Below are positions 15,696 through 23,609 of a stretch of DNA of 25,928 nucleotides, in pieces. Under the pieces are notes generated by a model. It ran no database searches, was not told the DNA's origin, and saw only the letters and a program-made list of their open reading frames with translations. Numbering within the stretch: the stretch's first letter is position 1; each line of letters starts with the position of its first letter. The stretch comes from Gemmatimonadota bacterium. Lineage in GTDB: Bacteria > Gemmatimonadota > Gemmatimonadetes > JACCXV01 > JAHWKZ01. Made by a program: the position numbers and the translations under genes. The DNA lies in NCBI GenBank assembly GCA_019347645.1, contig JAHWKZ010000007.1, positions 1 through 25,928 on the forward strand, in the 5' to 3' direction.

Positions 15696-16902
15696 ATCGC
15701 AGAAGGTGTCCGAGCTTGTCGCGCTTCGTCTCCAGATAGCGGCGGTTGTGGGGGCCGGGCTCGACCTGGATCGGGACGTGTTCGGTGATCTTCAATCCGT
15801 ACCCCTCGATCGCCGCTCGCTTCTGCGGGTTGTTCGTCAGCAGGCGGAGCGTCGAGAGTCCGAGGTCGACGAGGATCTGGCATCCGATCCCGTAGTCCCG
15901 CGGATCGGGCCGGAAGCCGAGGTGCTCGTTGGCCTCTACGGTGTCCAGCCCCTCGTCCTGGAGCATGTACGCCTTGAGCTTGTTGACGAGGCCGATTCCC
16001 CGGCCCTCCTGGTGCATGTACAGGACCACGCCCTCGCCCTCCTCGGCGACCTGCCGCATCGCCTGGTGAAGCTGCTCCCCGCAGTCGCAGCGCAGGCTGC
16101 CCAGCACGTCTCCGGTGAAGCACGAGGAGTGGACGCGGACCATGACGTCCTCCTTGCCCGCCACCGCGCCCTTCACCAGCGCCACGTGATGCTCTTCGTC
16201 GATGGTCGTGCCGTACAGGATGAGCCGGAAATCGCCCCACGAGGTCGGGAGCGGCGTCTCGGCCAGCCGCTCCACCAGGCGCTCCTTCCTCCGGCGGTAC
16301 TTGATCAGGTCCTCGATGGTGATGATCGAGAGGCGGTGCTCGCGGGCGATCTCGAGGAGTCGCGGCAGCCGAGCCATCGTCCCGTCCTCGTCCACGACCT
16401 CGCAGAGGACCGCTACGGGCGGCAGCCCGGCCATCCGGGCAAGGTCGACCGCCGCCTCGGTGTGCCCGGCGCGGCGCAGCACTCCCCCGTTCTTGGCCCG
16501 GAGCGGGAAGACATGGCCGGGGCGGGCCAGGTCGATCGGACGCGTGGCGCGGTCGACGAGCGCGCGGATCGTAGCCGCCCGATCGGCCGCGCTGATCCCG
16601 GTCGTCGTGCCGTGCTTGGCGTCGACGGAGACGGTGAACGCGGTCTCGTGGAGCGCCGTGTTGTCGGCCACCATGAGCTCGAGGGCGAGCTCGTCGGCTC
16701 GCTCGTTGGTGAGCGGCGTGCAGATCAGGCCTCGACCCTGTCGGGCCATGAAGTTGACCGCCTGGGGGGTCACCCGGTCGGCGGCCATGATGAAGTCGCC
16801 TTCGTTCTCGCGATCCTCGTCGTCCACCACGATCAGGATCTCGCCCCGACGGACCGCATCGAGGGCCTGGTCGATGCTGGCGAAGCGTTCTGCCTGGATC
16901 AT
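15661..16902 (-). CDS. ribBA: Bifunctional 3,4-dihydroxy-2-butanone 4-phosphate synthase / GTP cyclohydrolase II
   Basis: A 413-residue fusion of the two entry enzymes of riboflavin synthesis. The N-terminal RibB domain (1-200) has DDEDRENEGDF at 27-37 for metal and ribulose 5-phosphate binding, and RAGHTEAAVDLARMAG at 144-159. The C-terminal RibA domain (from about 205) binds zinc through C261, C272 and C274 in SSCFTGDVLGSLRCDCGEQL, with HQEGRGIGLVNK at 297-308. All key residues are intact, so both halves should be active. The ATG overlaps the ribE stop as ATGA and has GGAGG eight bases upstream. Confidence 0.97.
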   Translation of the reverse strand: MIQAERFASIDQALDAVRRGEILIVVDDEDRENEGDFIMAADRVTPQAVNFMARQGRGLICTPLTNERADELALELMVADNTALHETAFTVSVDAKHGTTTGISAADRAATIRALVDRATRPIDLARPGHVFPLRAKNGGVLRRAGHTEAAVDLARMAGLPPVAVLCEVVDEDGTMARLPRLLEIAREHRLSIITIEDLIKYRRRKERLVERLAETPLPTSWGDFRLILYGTTIDEEHHVALVKGAVAGKEDVMVRVHSSCFTGDVLGSLRCDCGEQLHQAMRQVAEEGEGVVLYMHQEGRGIGLVNKLKAYMLQDEGLDTVEANEHLGFRPDPRDYGIGCQILVDLGLSTLRLLTNNPQKRAAIEGYGLKITEHVPIQVEPGPHNRRYLETKRDKLGHLLRYGHGDRTGSEG

Positions 16903-17489
16903 CCTCGAGCCTCCACGAGCTCCCGCAGGTAGCGAGCGATCAGGTCGTACTCCAGGTTCACGCCGGCGCCGGGGACGAGGGCGCGCAAGTTGGTGACTCG
17001 CCAGGTGTGGGGGACGATCGAAAGGCCGATCCCCGTCACTCCGACCTCCCACACCGTCAGGCTCACCCCGTTGACCGCGATCGACCCCCGGGGCGCCACG
17101 AGGCGACGATCGGGAGCCGGAAACGAGAGGCCAATGTACCGGTTTTCCCCTTGCCGTTCAATCGATTGGACGGTTCCCACAGCGTCCACGTGGCCCTGCA
17201 CGAAGTGCCCTCCGACGCGGTCGCCGACGGCGAGCGCCCGCTCGAGGTTCACCTCTCGACCCTCTTCGTAGTCGGCGACGATCGTCCGCTTCAGGGTCTC
17301 GCGGACCGCCTCGGCGTCGAACGTCCCTTCTCCGGCGCGGACCACCGTGAGACAGCACCCGTCGATCGCCACCGATTCCCCGGGCGCGAGGTCGTCGGCG
17401 AACGGGGCGCTCACCCTCAACCGGCGCCCCTCCCCGAGTGGCTCGACGGCCTGGATCGTTCCGAGGGTCTCGACGATTCCGGTGAACAC
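16899..17489 (-). CDS. ribE: Riboflavin synthase alpha chain
   Basis: Dismutates two 6,7-dimethyl-8-ribityllumazine molecules into riboflavin plus the pyrimidine, the last step of the pathway. The 196-residue length is typical. It has two lumazine-binding repeats: the first starts MFTGIVETLG and carries AIDGCCLTVV, the second has GGHFVQGHVD and AVNGVSLTVWEV. The start is GTG at 17489; the upstream AGTAGG is a weak ribosome binding site and very close. A 65-base gap separates it from ribD, the widest gap inside the cluster, so translation may not be tightly coupled to ribD. Confidence 0.96.
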   Translation of the reverse strand: MFTGIVETLGTIQAVEPLGEGRRLRVSAPFADDLAPGESVAIDGCCLTVVRAGEGTFDAEAVRETLKRTIVADYEEGREVNLERALAVGDRVGGHFVQGHVDAVGTVQSIERQGENRYIGLSFPAPDRRLVAPRGSIAVNGVSLTVWEVGVTGIGLSIVPHTWRVTNLRALVPGAGVNLEYDLIARYLRELVEARG

Positions 17490-17554
17490 GGCCTACTGGT
17501 GCACCACTCTAGGATCCCGTCCGAGTCATGGGGGCAATGTACTCCCCCCGTTGC

Positions 17555-18706
17555 TCACGTCTCCACGCGGCCGGAGATCTCGACGTCCCGTCCGTGCGTG
17601 GCCGTCCGGACGTCCTCCAGGTCGAACGGCGGGAGCGGTCCCGCGGGTCCGTAGAGGGCCACCGCGTCGCCGGCGACGTCGGCGTCGGCGGCCACGAAGG
17701 CCGTCCAGCGGTCGGTCAGCCCGGATCGCAGGAAGGCGGCAGCCAGGGTGGGGCCGGGCTCCACCAGGAGCCCCGTGATGCCGCGCCGCGCGAGCTCCCC
17801 CAGGACCGCGGCCAGATCGAGGCCGCTCTCGCCGGATCCGATCCGGTCGACCTCGACACCCCGCTCGACGAGAGCCTCCCGCCGCTCGGCGGGCGCACTC
17901 TCCCCGCACAGGACGAGCAGGCCGGCCTCCTCCGTCGAGCCGACGAGCCGGGACTCGGGGGGCAGGCGGAGCCCCGAATCGAGGACCACCCGTATCGGCT
18001 GGACATCGGGCCAGGGGTGGTCGTCTCGCGTCGGATCGTCCACCGGACCGCCTGCCGGTGGCCAGTCGCGGACGGTCAGGAGCGGGTCGTCGGCCAGGGC
18101 GGTGCCGATGCCGACGAGGACCGCCGGGTGTCGCCGGCGGAGGCGGTGGACGGCGGACTGCGCCGCGGGACCGGAGATCCATCGCGCCTTCCCCGCGCCG
18201 CGGGTCACGTGGCCGGAGAGGGTGTGGGCGACCTTCAGGTGGACGAGCGGTCGGCCGCTCTCCTCGAACGAGAGCCACGCCTCGTTCAGCCGCCGGGACT
18301 CCTCGGCGAGGACGCCTTCGACCACCTCGACGCCGGCCTCCCGGAGTCGGGTGGCGCCTCCGCTCCCCGCCGCGGGATCGCCGAGCGAGAAGACGACGCG
18401 GGCGATCCCCGCCTCGACGAGCGCGTCGGCGCACGGCGGCGTGCGCCCGTGGTGGGCGCACGGCTCGAGCGAGATCACCGCGGTGCCCCCATGCGGATCC
18501 CGACGCGCGGCTCGGGCGGCCTCCAGGGCGACGGCTTCGGCGTGGGGACCCCCGGCGCGGGCGTGCCATCCTTCGCCGATCGCCTCACCGCCCACGCCGA
18601 GCAGGATACACCCGACCATCGGGTTGGGGGAGGTCGCCCCTCCGCCCCGCTCGGCCAGCCACAGGGCGCGGCGCATCCATCCTTCGTATCGACGGGGGTC
18701 GGTCAT
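17555..18706 (-). CDS. ribD: Bifunctional riboflavin biosynthesis deaminase/reductase
   Basis: Carries out two successive steps: deamination of the pyrimidine (residues 1-145) and reduction of the ribosyl side chain (about 150-383). The deaminase zinc site is intact: H55 and E57 in GPHAEAVAL, C83 and C92 in EPCAHHGRTPPC. The reductase begins PLVHLKVAHTLSGHVT and has WISGPAAQSAVHRLRRRHPA, the usual substrate/NADPH region, with GLLVEPGPTLAAAFL near the end. At 383 residues it is slightly longer than E. coli RibD (367). The ATG at 18706 has no Shine-Dalgarno sequence; a promoter sits directly upstream, suggesting leaderless translation. It opens the rib-nusB-glycan-dapF run. Confidence 0.96.
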   Translation of the reverse strand: MTDPRRYEGWMRRALWLAERGGGATSPNPMVGCILLGVGGEAIGEGWHARAGGPHAEAVALEAARAARRDPHGGTAVISLEPCAHHGRTPPCADALVEAGIARVVFSLGDPAAGSGGATRLREAGVEVVEGVLAEESRRLNEAWLSFEESGRPLVHLKVAHTLSGHVTRGAGKARWISGPAAQSAVHRLRRRHPAVLVGIGTALADDPLLTVRDWPPAGGPVDDPTRDDHPWPDVQPIRVVLDSGLRLPPESRLVGSTEEAGLLVLCGESAPAERREALVERGVEVDRIGSGESGLDLAAVLGELARRGITGLLVEPGPTLAAAFLRSGLTDRWTAFVAADADVAGDAVALYGPAGPLPPFDLEDVRTATHGRDVEISGRVET

Positions 18707-18712
18707 CGGGGG

Positions 18713-18742
18713 AGGCTATTCCCTCGACGGTCGGCCCGTCAA
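18713..18742 (-). promoter_or_regulatory. Promoter immediately upstream of ribD, predicted to give a leaderless mRNA
   Basis: On the minus strand TTGACG (18737-18742) is followed after 18 bases by TAGCCT (18713-18718), a TANNNT -10 element. Only six bases separate it from the ribD ATG, so the usual transcript start would fall on the A of ATG. The bases before the ATG are CTCCCCCG, with no ribosome binding site. The TANNNT-six-bases-ATG spacing matches the known leaderless promoter layout in some bacteria. Confidence 0.5.
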
Positions 18743-18760
18743 AGGGAGCTCGGCGCGCCC

Positions 18761-19597
18761 TCAGTTCACCAGCTGCAGGCCGACGGCCGCGAACGTGCCG
18801 CCGTCGTAGCGCCCGAGCTCGACGGAGACGTCGAGCAGCGCGAGGGGAAGCTCGAGACCCGCGTAGGCCTTGGAATGGCCGCTGGACACGTCGATCGATC
18901 CCCGGACCTCCTCTCCTCCCGTGGACGCCGACGCCGGGATCCGGTAATCGGCCTCGATCGAGGTGCGGTCGTAGCCGACCCCGGCGTACGGCGTCACCAG
19001 GAGGAGCTTCTTGCTCACGTCGGCCCGGAACGACCACGCCCCCACGTCTCCCGTGAACGACACCTCGTCCGCCTCCGGTTCGCCCCACCCCAGGTCGTCG
19101 ACCCACGAGCGGTAGGCCGTCACGCTGACCGACGGGAAGAGCGCCCCCTCCCGGAGGACGCCCACCCGGGCGCCCAGGCCGTAGAGCGGTTGGCCCTCCT
19201 CGATCTCCTCCCGGGCCACCACCGGCCCGACCTTCCCGAGGATGTCGACGGCCCCGAACCCGCCCGCGCCGCCCGGCAGGTCCCCCCCGCCGGCGATCCC
19301 GATGGCGGCGGTCAGGGTCCCGGTCGGCAGGATGAAGTCGACCGTTCCATCCTCGTGGGTCGGATCCTCGATCTCCATGAACGTGACGGTTCCGGAAGCG
19401 CCGATCGAGAAGTGGCCGAGTCCCCCGGTGGCGGCCGAGGGGGCGGACAGGGGGCTGCCGCCCGAGATCGCCTGGCCGAGTCCACGTGCGGCGTCGTCGA
19501 TCGCGGCCCGGACCCGGCGCTCGGAGACCGGTTGGCCGGCCGCGGGGACGGTGAGGCAGAGGAGGGCGAGAAGGGCGAGGGCGCCGCGGGCGCTCAT
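18761..19597 (-). CDS. Exported protein, probable outer-membrane beta-barrel; family not recognised
   Basis: A 278-residue protein with a clear signal peptide (MSARGALALLALLCLTVPAAG), likely cleaved near residue 21. The mature part is glycine-rich with alternating hydrophobic and polar residues in strand-length segments, for example VFGDILGK-like stretches, LYGLGARVGVL, SVSVTAYRSWV, LLLVTPYAGVGYD and AYAGLELPLALLDVSVELG. This pattern and the repeated 'GxGAxxG' and 'YAGVG' segments suggest a transmembrane beta-barrel, though the last residues (VGLQLVN) lack the usual terminal aromatic. The ATG overlaps the purM stop as ATGA; only a weak GTGGGC precedes it. The function is unknown, and its place between purM and ribD gives no clear hint. 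Confidence 0.8.
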   Translation of the reverse strand: MSARGALALLALLCLTVPAAGQPVSERRVRAAIDDAARGLGQAISGGSPLSAPSAATGGLGHFSIGASGTVTFMEIEDPTHEDGTVDFILPTGTLTAAIGIAGGGDLPGGAGGFGAVDILGKVGPVVAREEIEEGQPLYGLGARVGVLREGALFPSVSVTAYRSWVDDLGWGEPEADEVSFTGDVGAWSFRADVSKKLLLVTPYAGVGYDRTSIEADYRIPASASTGGEEVRGSIDVSSGHSKAYAGLELPLALLDVSVELGRYDGGTFAAVGLQLVN

Positions 19598-20652
19598 GCC
19601 CACTGTACGCCCGAGCCCGCCACGATGTTCCCGATCCGCCGCGCGGAATGGCCCGCCTCGGCGCAGCCGGCGGCGATGCGGTCGGCCGCTTCCGGCGCGA
19701 CGACGAGGCAGAAGCCGATCCCGAGGTTGAAGACCCGGGACATCTCGTCGATGGAGACTCCCCCCTCCCGGGAGATCCACCGGAAGAGCGGCGGCTCGTC
19801 CCACGCGCCGCGGTCGAGCAGGGCGCCGACGCCGTCGGGAAGCGCCCGCGGGAGGTTGCCTTCGAACCCGCCGCCGGTGACGTGGGCGGCCCCCCTCAGC
19901 GCTTCGTCGTCGAGGAGCGGAGCGACGGCCGGGAGGTACGAGCGGTGGATGGCGAGCAGGGCTTCGCTCCACGTCTCCCCGCCCCATGGCGTCTCCTCGT
20001 CGAGTCGCACGCCCGCCGCCTGGACGGTCTTTCGAGCCAGCGTGTACCCGTTGGTATGAAGCCCGCTCGACGCGAGCCCGAGGACCACGTCGTCCGGCTC
20101 GGCGCACCGGTTCCACCGCTCGAGCCGCGCCCGCGGCGCCACCCCGACCACGAAGCCGGCGAGGTCGTACGCCTCCGGCTCGTAGAGGTCGGGCATCTCG
20201 GCGGTCTCGCCGCCCAGCAGGGCCAGCCCGTTGTCGCGGCAGCCCCGGGCGAACCCCTCCACCAGGGCCACCGCAACCTCCTCGTCGAGTCGCCCGGCGG
20301 CGATGTAGTCGAGGAAGAAGAGCGGCCGCGCTCCGGAGGCCAGAAGGTCGTTCACGCAGTGGTTGACGAGATCCTGTCCGACGGTGTGGTGGACGCCCGC
20401 GGACCGGGCCACCAGGATCTTCGTTCCGACGCCGTCGGCCGACGCCACCAGGACCGGGTCGGCCTCCGGGGCCCGGCCGATCGCGAAGCAGCCGCCGAAC
20501 CCGCCGAGCCCGCCCAGCACCTCGGGGCCGGAGGTGGACCTCACCAGGTCCCCGAACCGGCGCTTCACGCGCTCGGCGGCCTCGAGCCGCACGCCGGCCG
20601 CCCCGTAGGCGGGCGCCTCCGAGCCGGCGTCGCGGGACGTCCCTTCAGACAT
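19594..20652 (-). CDS. purM: Phosphoribosylformylglycinamidine cyclo-ligase (AIR synthetase)
   Basis: Closes the imidazole ring in step five of purine synthesis, using ATP. The 352-residue length matches the family. Family marks include AYGAAGVRLEAAERVKRR at the N-terminus, ASADGVGTKILVA (about 70-82), VNHCVNDLLASGARPLFFLD, LLGGETAEMPDLY, GLASSGLHTNGYTLAR, HVTGGGFEGNLPRALPDGVG and MSRVFNLGIGFCLVV. The ATG at 20652 overlaps the end of the sugar-kinase gene by eight bases (ATGTCTGA). No other purine genes are in the window. Confidence 0.97.
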   Translation of the reverse strand: MSEGTSRDAGSEAPAYGAAGVRLEAAERVKRRFGDLVRSTSGPEVLGGLGGFGGCFAIGRAPEADPVLVASADGVGTKILVARSAGVHHTVGQDLVNHCVNDLLASGARPLFFLDYIAAGRLDEEVAVALVEGFARGCRDNGLALLGGETAEMPDLYEPEAYDLAGFVVGVAPRARLERWNRCAEPDDVVLGLASSGLHTNGYTLARKTVQAAGVRLDEETPWGGETWSEALLAIHRSYLPAVAPLLDDEALRGAAHVTGGGFEGNLPRALPDGVGALLDRGAWDEPPLFRWISREGGVSIDEMSRVFNLGIGFCLVVAPEAADRIAAGCAEAGHSARRIGNIVAGSGVQWA

Positions 20653-21571
20653 CGACGAGCAGCGGTCGGTGATCGAATTGGGTCAGATCCCTGAACGACC
20701 GGAACCGATCTTCGATCTCGGCCGGTTCGAGCGACGCCAGTCGGTCGATCGAGAACGACTCGCAGCAGAACGAACCCATCGCCGAGCCGTAGATCGTCGC
20801 CCGGCGGAGGCCCTCCGGCGAGGTGTCGCCGGTGGAGGCGATGCACCCCAGGAACCCGCCGGCGAAGGCGTCCCCCGCCCCGGTGGGATCGATGATCGTC
20901 TCGAGGGGCAGGCCGGGGACCGCGAAGGCCCCGTTCGGGCCGAACGTGACCGCCCCGTGCTCGCCCTTCTTGACCACGAGGAGGCGCGGGCCCCAGCCGA
21001 GGATCGTCCGGGCGGCCTTCCGGAGATTGGGCTCGCCGGCGATCTCCCGCGTCTCGTAATCGTTGATCAGCACGATCTGCACCCGGCCGAGCACCTCGCG
21101 GAGGTCCTTCGGGGTGCGTTCGATCCAGTAGTTCATCGTGTCCAGCGAGGCGGTCTCGGGTGCGGCCACCTGGTCGAGGACCTTGAGTTGGAGCGCGGGC
21201 GCGATGTTCGCCAGGAACACGTGCTCGGTCTCGCGGAACTCGGCCGGTATCTCGGGATCGAAGTCGGCGAAGACGTTCAGCTCCGTGTAGAGCGTGTCCC
21301 GGGCGTTCAGGTCGTAGCCGTACCGGCCGCCCCACCGGAACGTTCGCCCGGGAGCGACGATCAGGCCGGAGAGGTCGAGCCCACGGGACACGAGCAGGTC
21401 GAGGTGCTCCTGCGGGAAGTCCGCCCCCACCACGCCGACCACGCGGACGTCGACGAAGTACGAGGCGGCGATCCCGAAGTAGACGGCGGCGCCGCCGAGC
21501 GCGCCCTCGCGCCTGCCGAACGGCGTCTCGACGTCGTCGAGCGCGACGGAGCCTACGACGAGGAGGGACAC
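20645..21571 (-). CDS. PfkB-family carbohydrate/nucleoside kinase
   Basis: A 308-residue ribokinase-fold kinase that phosphorylates a sugar or nucleoside with ATP. The N-terminal GSVALDDVETPFG and GGAAVYFGIAASYF (26-39) form the substrate side. The C-terminal signature DPTGAGDAFAGGF (228-240) holds the catalytic base D234 and the anion hole. VLINDYETREIAG (167-179) is the usual NxxE-like region, with D replacing N in the typical NxxE spacing. The start is GTG at 21571 with GAGG about seven bases upstream. Substrate cannot be told; adenosine- or ribokinase-like roles are both possible, and the overlap with purM hints at nucleotide metabolism. Confidence 0.9.
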   Translation of the reverse strand: MSLLVVGSVALDDVETPFGRREGALGGAAVYFGIAASYFVDVRVVGVVGADFPQEHLDLLVSRGLDLSGLIVAPGRTFRWGGRYGYDLNARDTLYTELNVFADFDPEIPAEFRETEHVFLANIAPALQLKVLDQVAAPETASLDTMNYWIERTPKDLREVLGRVQIVLINDYETREIAGEPNLRKAARTILGWGPRLLVVKKGEHGAVTFGPNGAFAVPGLPLETIIDPTGAGDAFAGGFLGCIASTGDTSPEGLRRATIYGSAMGSFCCESFSIDRLASLEPAEIEDRFRSFRDLTQFDHRPLLVDV

Positions 21572-21610
21572 GGGCGACCTCGGGATGGGGAGATGGAGGG
21601 CGTCACGCGG

Positions 21611-23272
21611 TCACATCGACTCGGGCGCCGAGACGCCCAGGATCGCCAGGGTCTCCGCCAGCGCCCGCTGGGTGGCGCGGGCGAGCGCGAGCCGGGCGCG
21701 GGCCAGGTCCTCGTCCTCGACGAGGAAGCGGTGGTGGTGGTACCAGAGGTGGAACCGCCGGGCCAGCGTCTCCAGCGCGTCGGTCAGCCGGTGCGGCTCG
21801 AGAGATTCGGCGGCGTCCGCGATCACGTCGGGAAGGTCCTCGAGGGTGCGCATGAGCTCGATCTCGCGGTCCTCGACCAGCCGGGCGAAGATCCCGGGCG
21901 CCGGAAGCGCCTCGGAGGCGCAGGGGTCGAACTCGGGCCGCTCGAGCTTCGTGAACACGCCGGCGATCCGGGCGTGGGCGTACTGGACGTAGTAGACCGG
22001 ATTCTCCTCGCTCTGCTCGCGGGCGAGGTCGAGGTCGAACGTCATGTGGGTGTCGCCCTTTCGCATCAGCAGGAAGTAGCGGGTCACGTCGACCCCGATG
22101 TCGTCCATCAGCTCCCTCAGCGTCACCATCCGGTTGCGGCGGGTGGAGAGCCGGACCTCCTGGCCGTCCTCGATCAGGCTGACCTGCTGGTAGATGATCG
22201 TCTCGAGCCAGCGGGGAGGATAGCCGAGCGCCTTGAGCGCGGCCTGCATTCGGACCTGGTAGGAGTGGTGGTCGGCCCCCCAGACGTCGACCGCCCGATC
22301 GTAGCCGCGCTCGTGCTTGTCGCGGTGGTAGGCGATGTCGGGCAGCAGGTAGGTCGGCATACCGGTCGACTTCACCAGGACCCGGTCCTCGGTGTCTCCG
22401 TAGGCGCTCGCCCGCAGCCACACCGCATCGTCCTTCTCGTAGATCGCGCCCGCCTCGCGGAGGTCCTCGAGGGTCTTCTCCAGGCTGCCATCCGCGTACA
22501 GCGACGACTCGTTGAACCATCGGTCGAACGCGACCCGGAACCGCTCCAGGTCGGACTTGATCGAGGCGGTCATCCGCTCGCCGGCGAAGCGCCGGAAGAA
22601 CTCCAGGCACGCCTCCGGCTCCACGTCCCGGAAGCGCTCCCCCTCGGTCTCGCGGACCTCCTCGGCGAGGTCGCGGATGTACGCGCCGCGGTAGCCCTCC
22701 TCGGGGAACGGGTAGTCGGGCTCCCAGAGCTGCCGGTAGCGGGCGTGGATCGAGGCGCCGAGGATATCCATCTGCCGGCCGGCGTCGTTGAAGTAGTACT
22801 CGCGATCGACGTCGGCGCCCTGCGCCTCGTAGAGGGCCGCGATCGCGTCGCCGAGGGCGGCGTTTCGGGCGTGGCCGACGTGGAGCGGGCCGGTCGGGTT
22901 CGAGGAGACGAACTCGACGTTGATCGAGCGCCCGGCCAGGCGGTCGGAGTGGAGGAAGCCGGCGGGGTCGGCGAGGATCCTCGCCACCGCCTCCCGCAGG
23001 TACGCGGGCGACAGACGGACGTTCACGAAGCCGGGGCCGGCGACCTCGACGGCGGAGTAGCGGTCGGGATCGAGCTCGAGGGTCTCCACCAGCGCCTCGC
23101 CGATCTCCCGCGGAGGGCGCTTCAGCGGCCGGGCCAGCGCCAGCGCCACCGGGGTGGCCCAATCGCCGTGGGCGGGGTCCTTCGGCCGCTCGACGGCGAT
23201 CTCCTCGACCGGCCATCCCCTCGCCGCGCAAGCCGCCGCGATCGCGGCACGGATCTCCTCCCGGGGCCTCAT
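21611..23272 (-). CDS. argS: Arginyl-tRNA synthetase
   Basis: Charges tRNA-Arg with arginine in the cytoplasm. The 553-residue class I synthetase has the N-terminal Add-1 tRNA-recognition domain (1-110), the ATP-binding FVSSNPTGPLHVGHARNAAL with HVGH at 131-134, and a degenerate KMSKS counterpart EVRLSTRRNRMVTL (372-385), as is usual for ArgS. The C-terminal DALR anticodon-binding domain contains NPVYYVQYAHARI (424-436). The ATG at 23272 overlaps the stop of the zinc-ribbon gene as ATGA. A 39-base gap separates its stop from the kinase gene. Confidence 0.97.
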   Translation of the reverse strand: MRPREEIRAAIAAACAARGWPVEEIAVERPKDPAHGDWATPVALALARPLKRPPREIGEALVETLELDPDRYSAVEVAGPGFVNVRLSPAYLREAVARILADPAGFLHSDRLAGRSINVEFVSSNPTGPLHVGHARNAALGDAIAALYEAQGADVDREYYFNDAGRQMDILGASIHARYRQLWEPDYPFPEEGYRGAYIRDLAEEVRETEGERFRDVEPEACLEFFRRFAGERMTASIKSDLERFRVAFDRWFNESSLYADGSLEKTLEDLREAGAIYEKDDAVWLRASAYGDTEDRVLVKSTGMPTYLLPDIAYHRDKHERGYDRAVDVWGADHHSYQVRMQAALKALGYPPRWLETIIYQQVSLIEDGQEVRLSTRRNRMVTLRELMDDIGVDVTRYFLLMRKGDTHMTFDLDLAREQSEENPVYYVQYAHARIAGVFTKLERPEFDPCASEALPAPGIFARLVEDREIELMRTLEDLPDVIADAAESLEPHRLTDALETLARRFHLWYHHHRFLVEDEDLARARLALARATQRALAETLAILGVSAPESM

Positions 23273-23586
23273 TCGCCCTTCGATTCCCCCGACGTCTCCT
23301 TCGAGTTCTTCTCGGTCTTCGACTCGTCTTTCTTCCCGGAGGTCTCGGAGGAGCCCGACGCGGAGTCCTTCTCGGCCTTCGCCTTCGACGCGTACTCCTG
23401 GCTGCGATAGTCGGTCTGATAGAACCCCTCGCCCTTGAACAGGAAGCCCGCCCCACCGGAGATCTGGCGCCTGGCGCGCCCCCCGCAGGTCGGGCACTTC
23501 CGGGTCTTGGGTCGGTCGGAGATCTTCTTGTCGAAGACATCGAAGTCGTTTCCGCACTTCGGACAGACGTAATGGTACGTGGGCAT
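23269..23586 (-). CDS. FmdB-family zinc-ribbon protein with a charged tail
   Basis: A 105-residue protein. Residues 1-45 form the FmdB/CxxC_CxxC_SSSS zinc ribbon: MPTYHYVCPKCG with C8 and C11, and KCPTCGG with C31 and C34, four zinc ligands. GFLFKGEGFYQTDY (47-60) is the conserved stretch after the ribbon. The last 40 residues are low-complexity Lys/Ser/Glu/Thr and are probably disordered; the family usually has such tails. The start at 23586 follows GAGGAG. Its function is not established; proposed roles are regulatory or structural. It is coupled to argS by an ATGA overlap and lies 23 bases after the mutase stop. Confidence 0.9.
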   Translation of the reverse strand: MPTYHYVCPKCGNDFDVFDKKISDRPKTRKCPTCGGRARRQISGGAGFLFKGEGFYQTDYRSQEYASKAKAEKDSASGSSETSGKKDESKTEKNSKETSGESKGE

Positions 23587-23609
23587 GCTCTCCTCGCTGT
23601 CGCTTCGGG

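Noticed and set aside
17490..17554. Terminator or promoter between ribD and ribE
   Set aside because: GGGGG (17530-17534) and CCCCCC (17544-17549) form only a five-pair stem without a T-run, and the TAGAGT near 17505-17510 has no matching -35 at an allowed distance.
18707..18760. FMN riboswitch upstream of ribD
   Set aside because: The gap is 54 bases, too short for an RFN element of about 140 bases, and no AGGGAYAANNC-like core is present.
23269..23400. Tail of the zinc-ribbon protein as a Pup-like tag (ends in KGE)
   Set aside because: The protein has a genuine FmdB zinc ribbon and such charged tails are normal in that family; no proteasome or ligase genes are nearby.
20669..23410. Very long open frame on the plus strand opposite argS and the sugar kinase
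   Set aside because: Very GC-rich genes leave long open frames on the opposite strand. Its translation has no recognisable domain, while the minus strand encodes intact argS, kinase and zinc-ribbon proteins.
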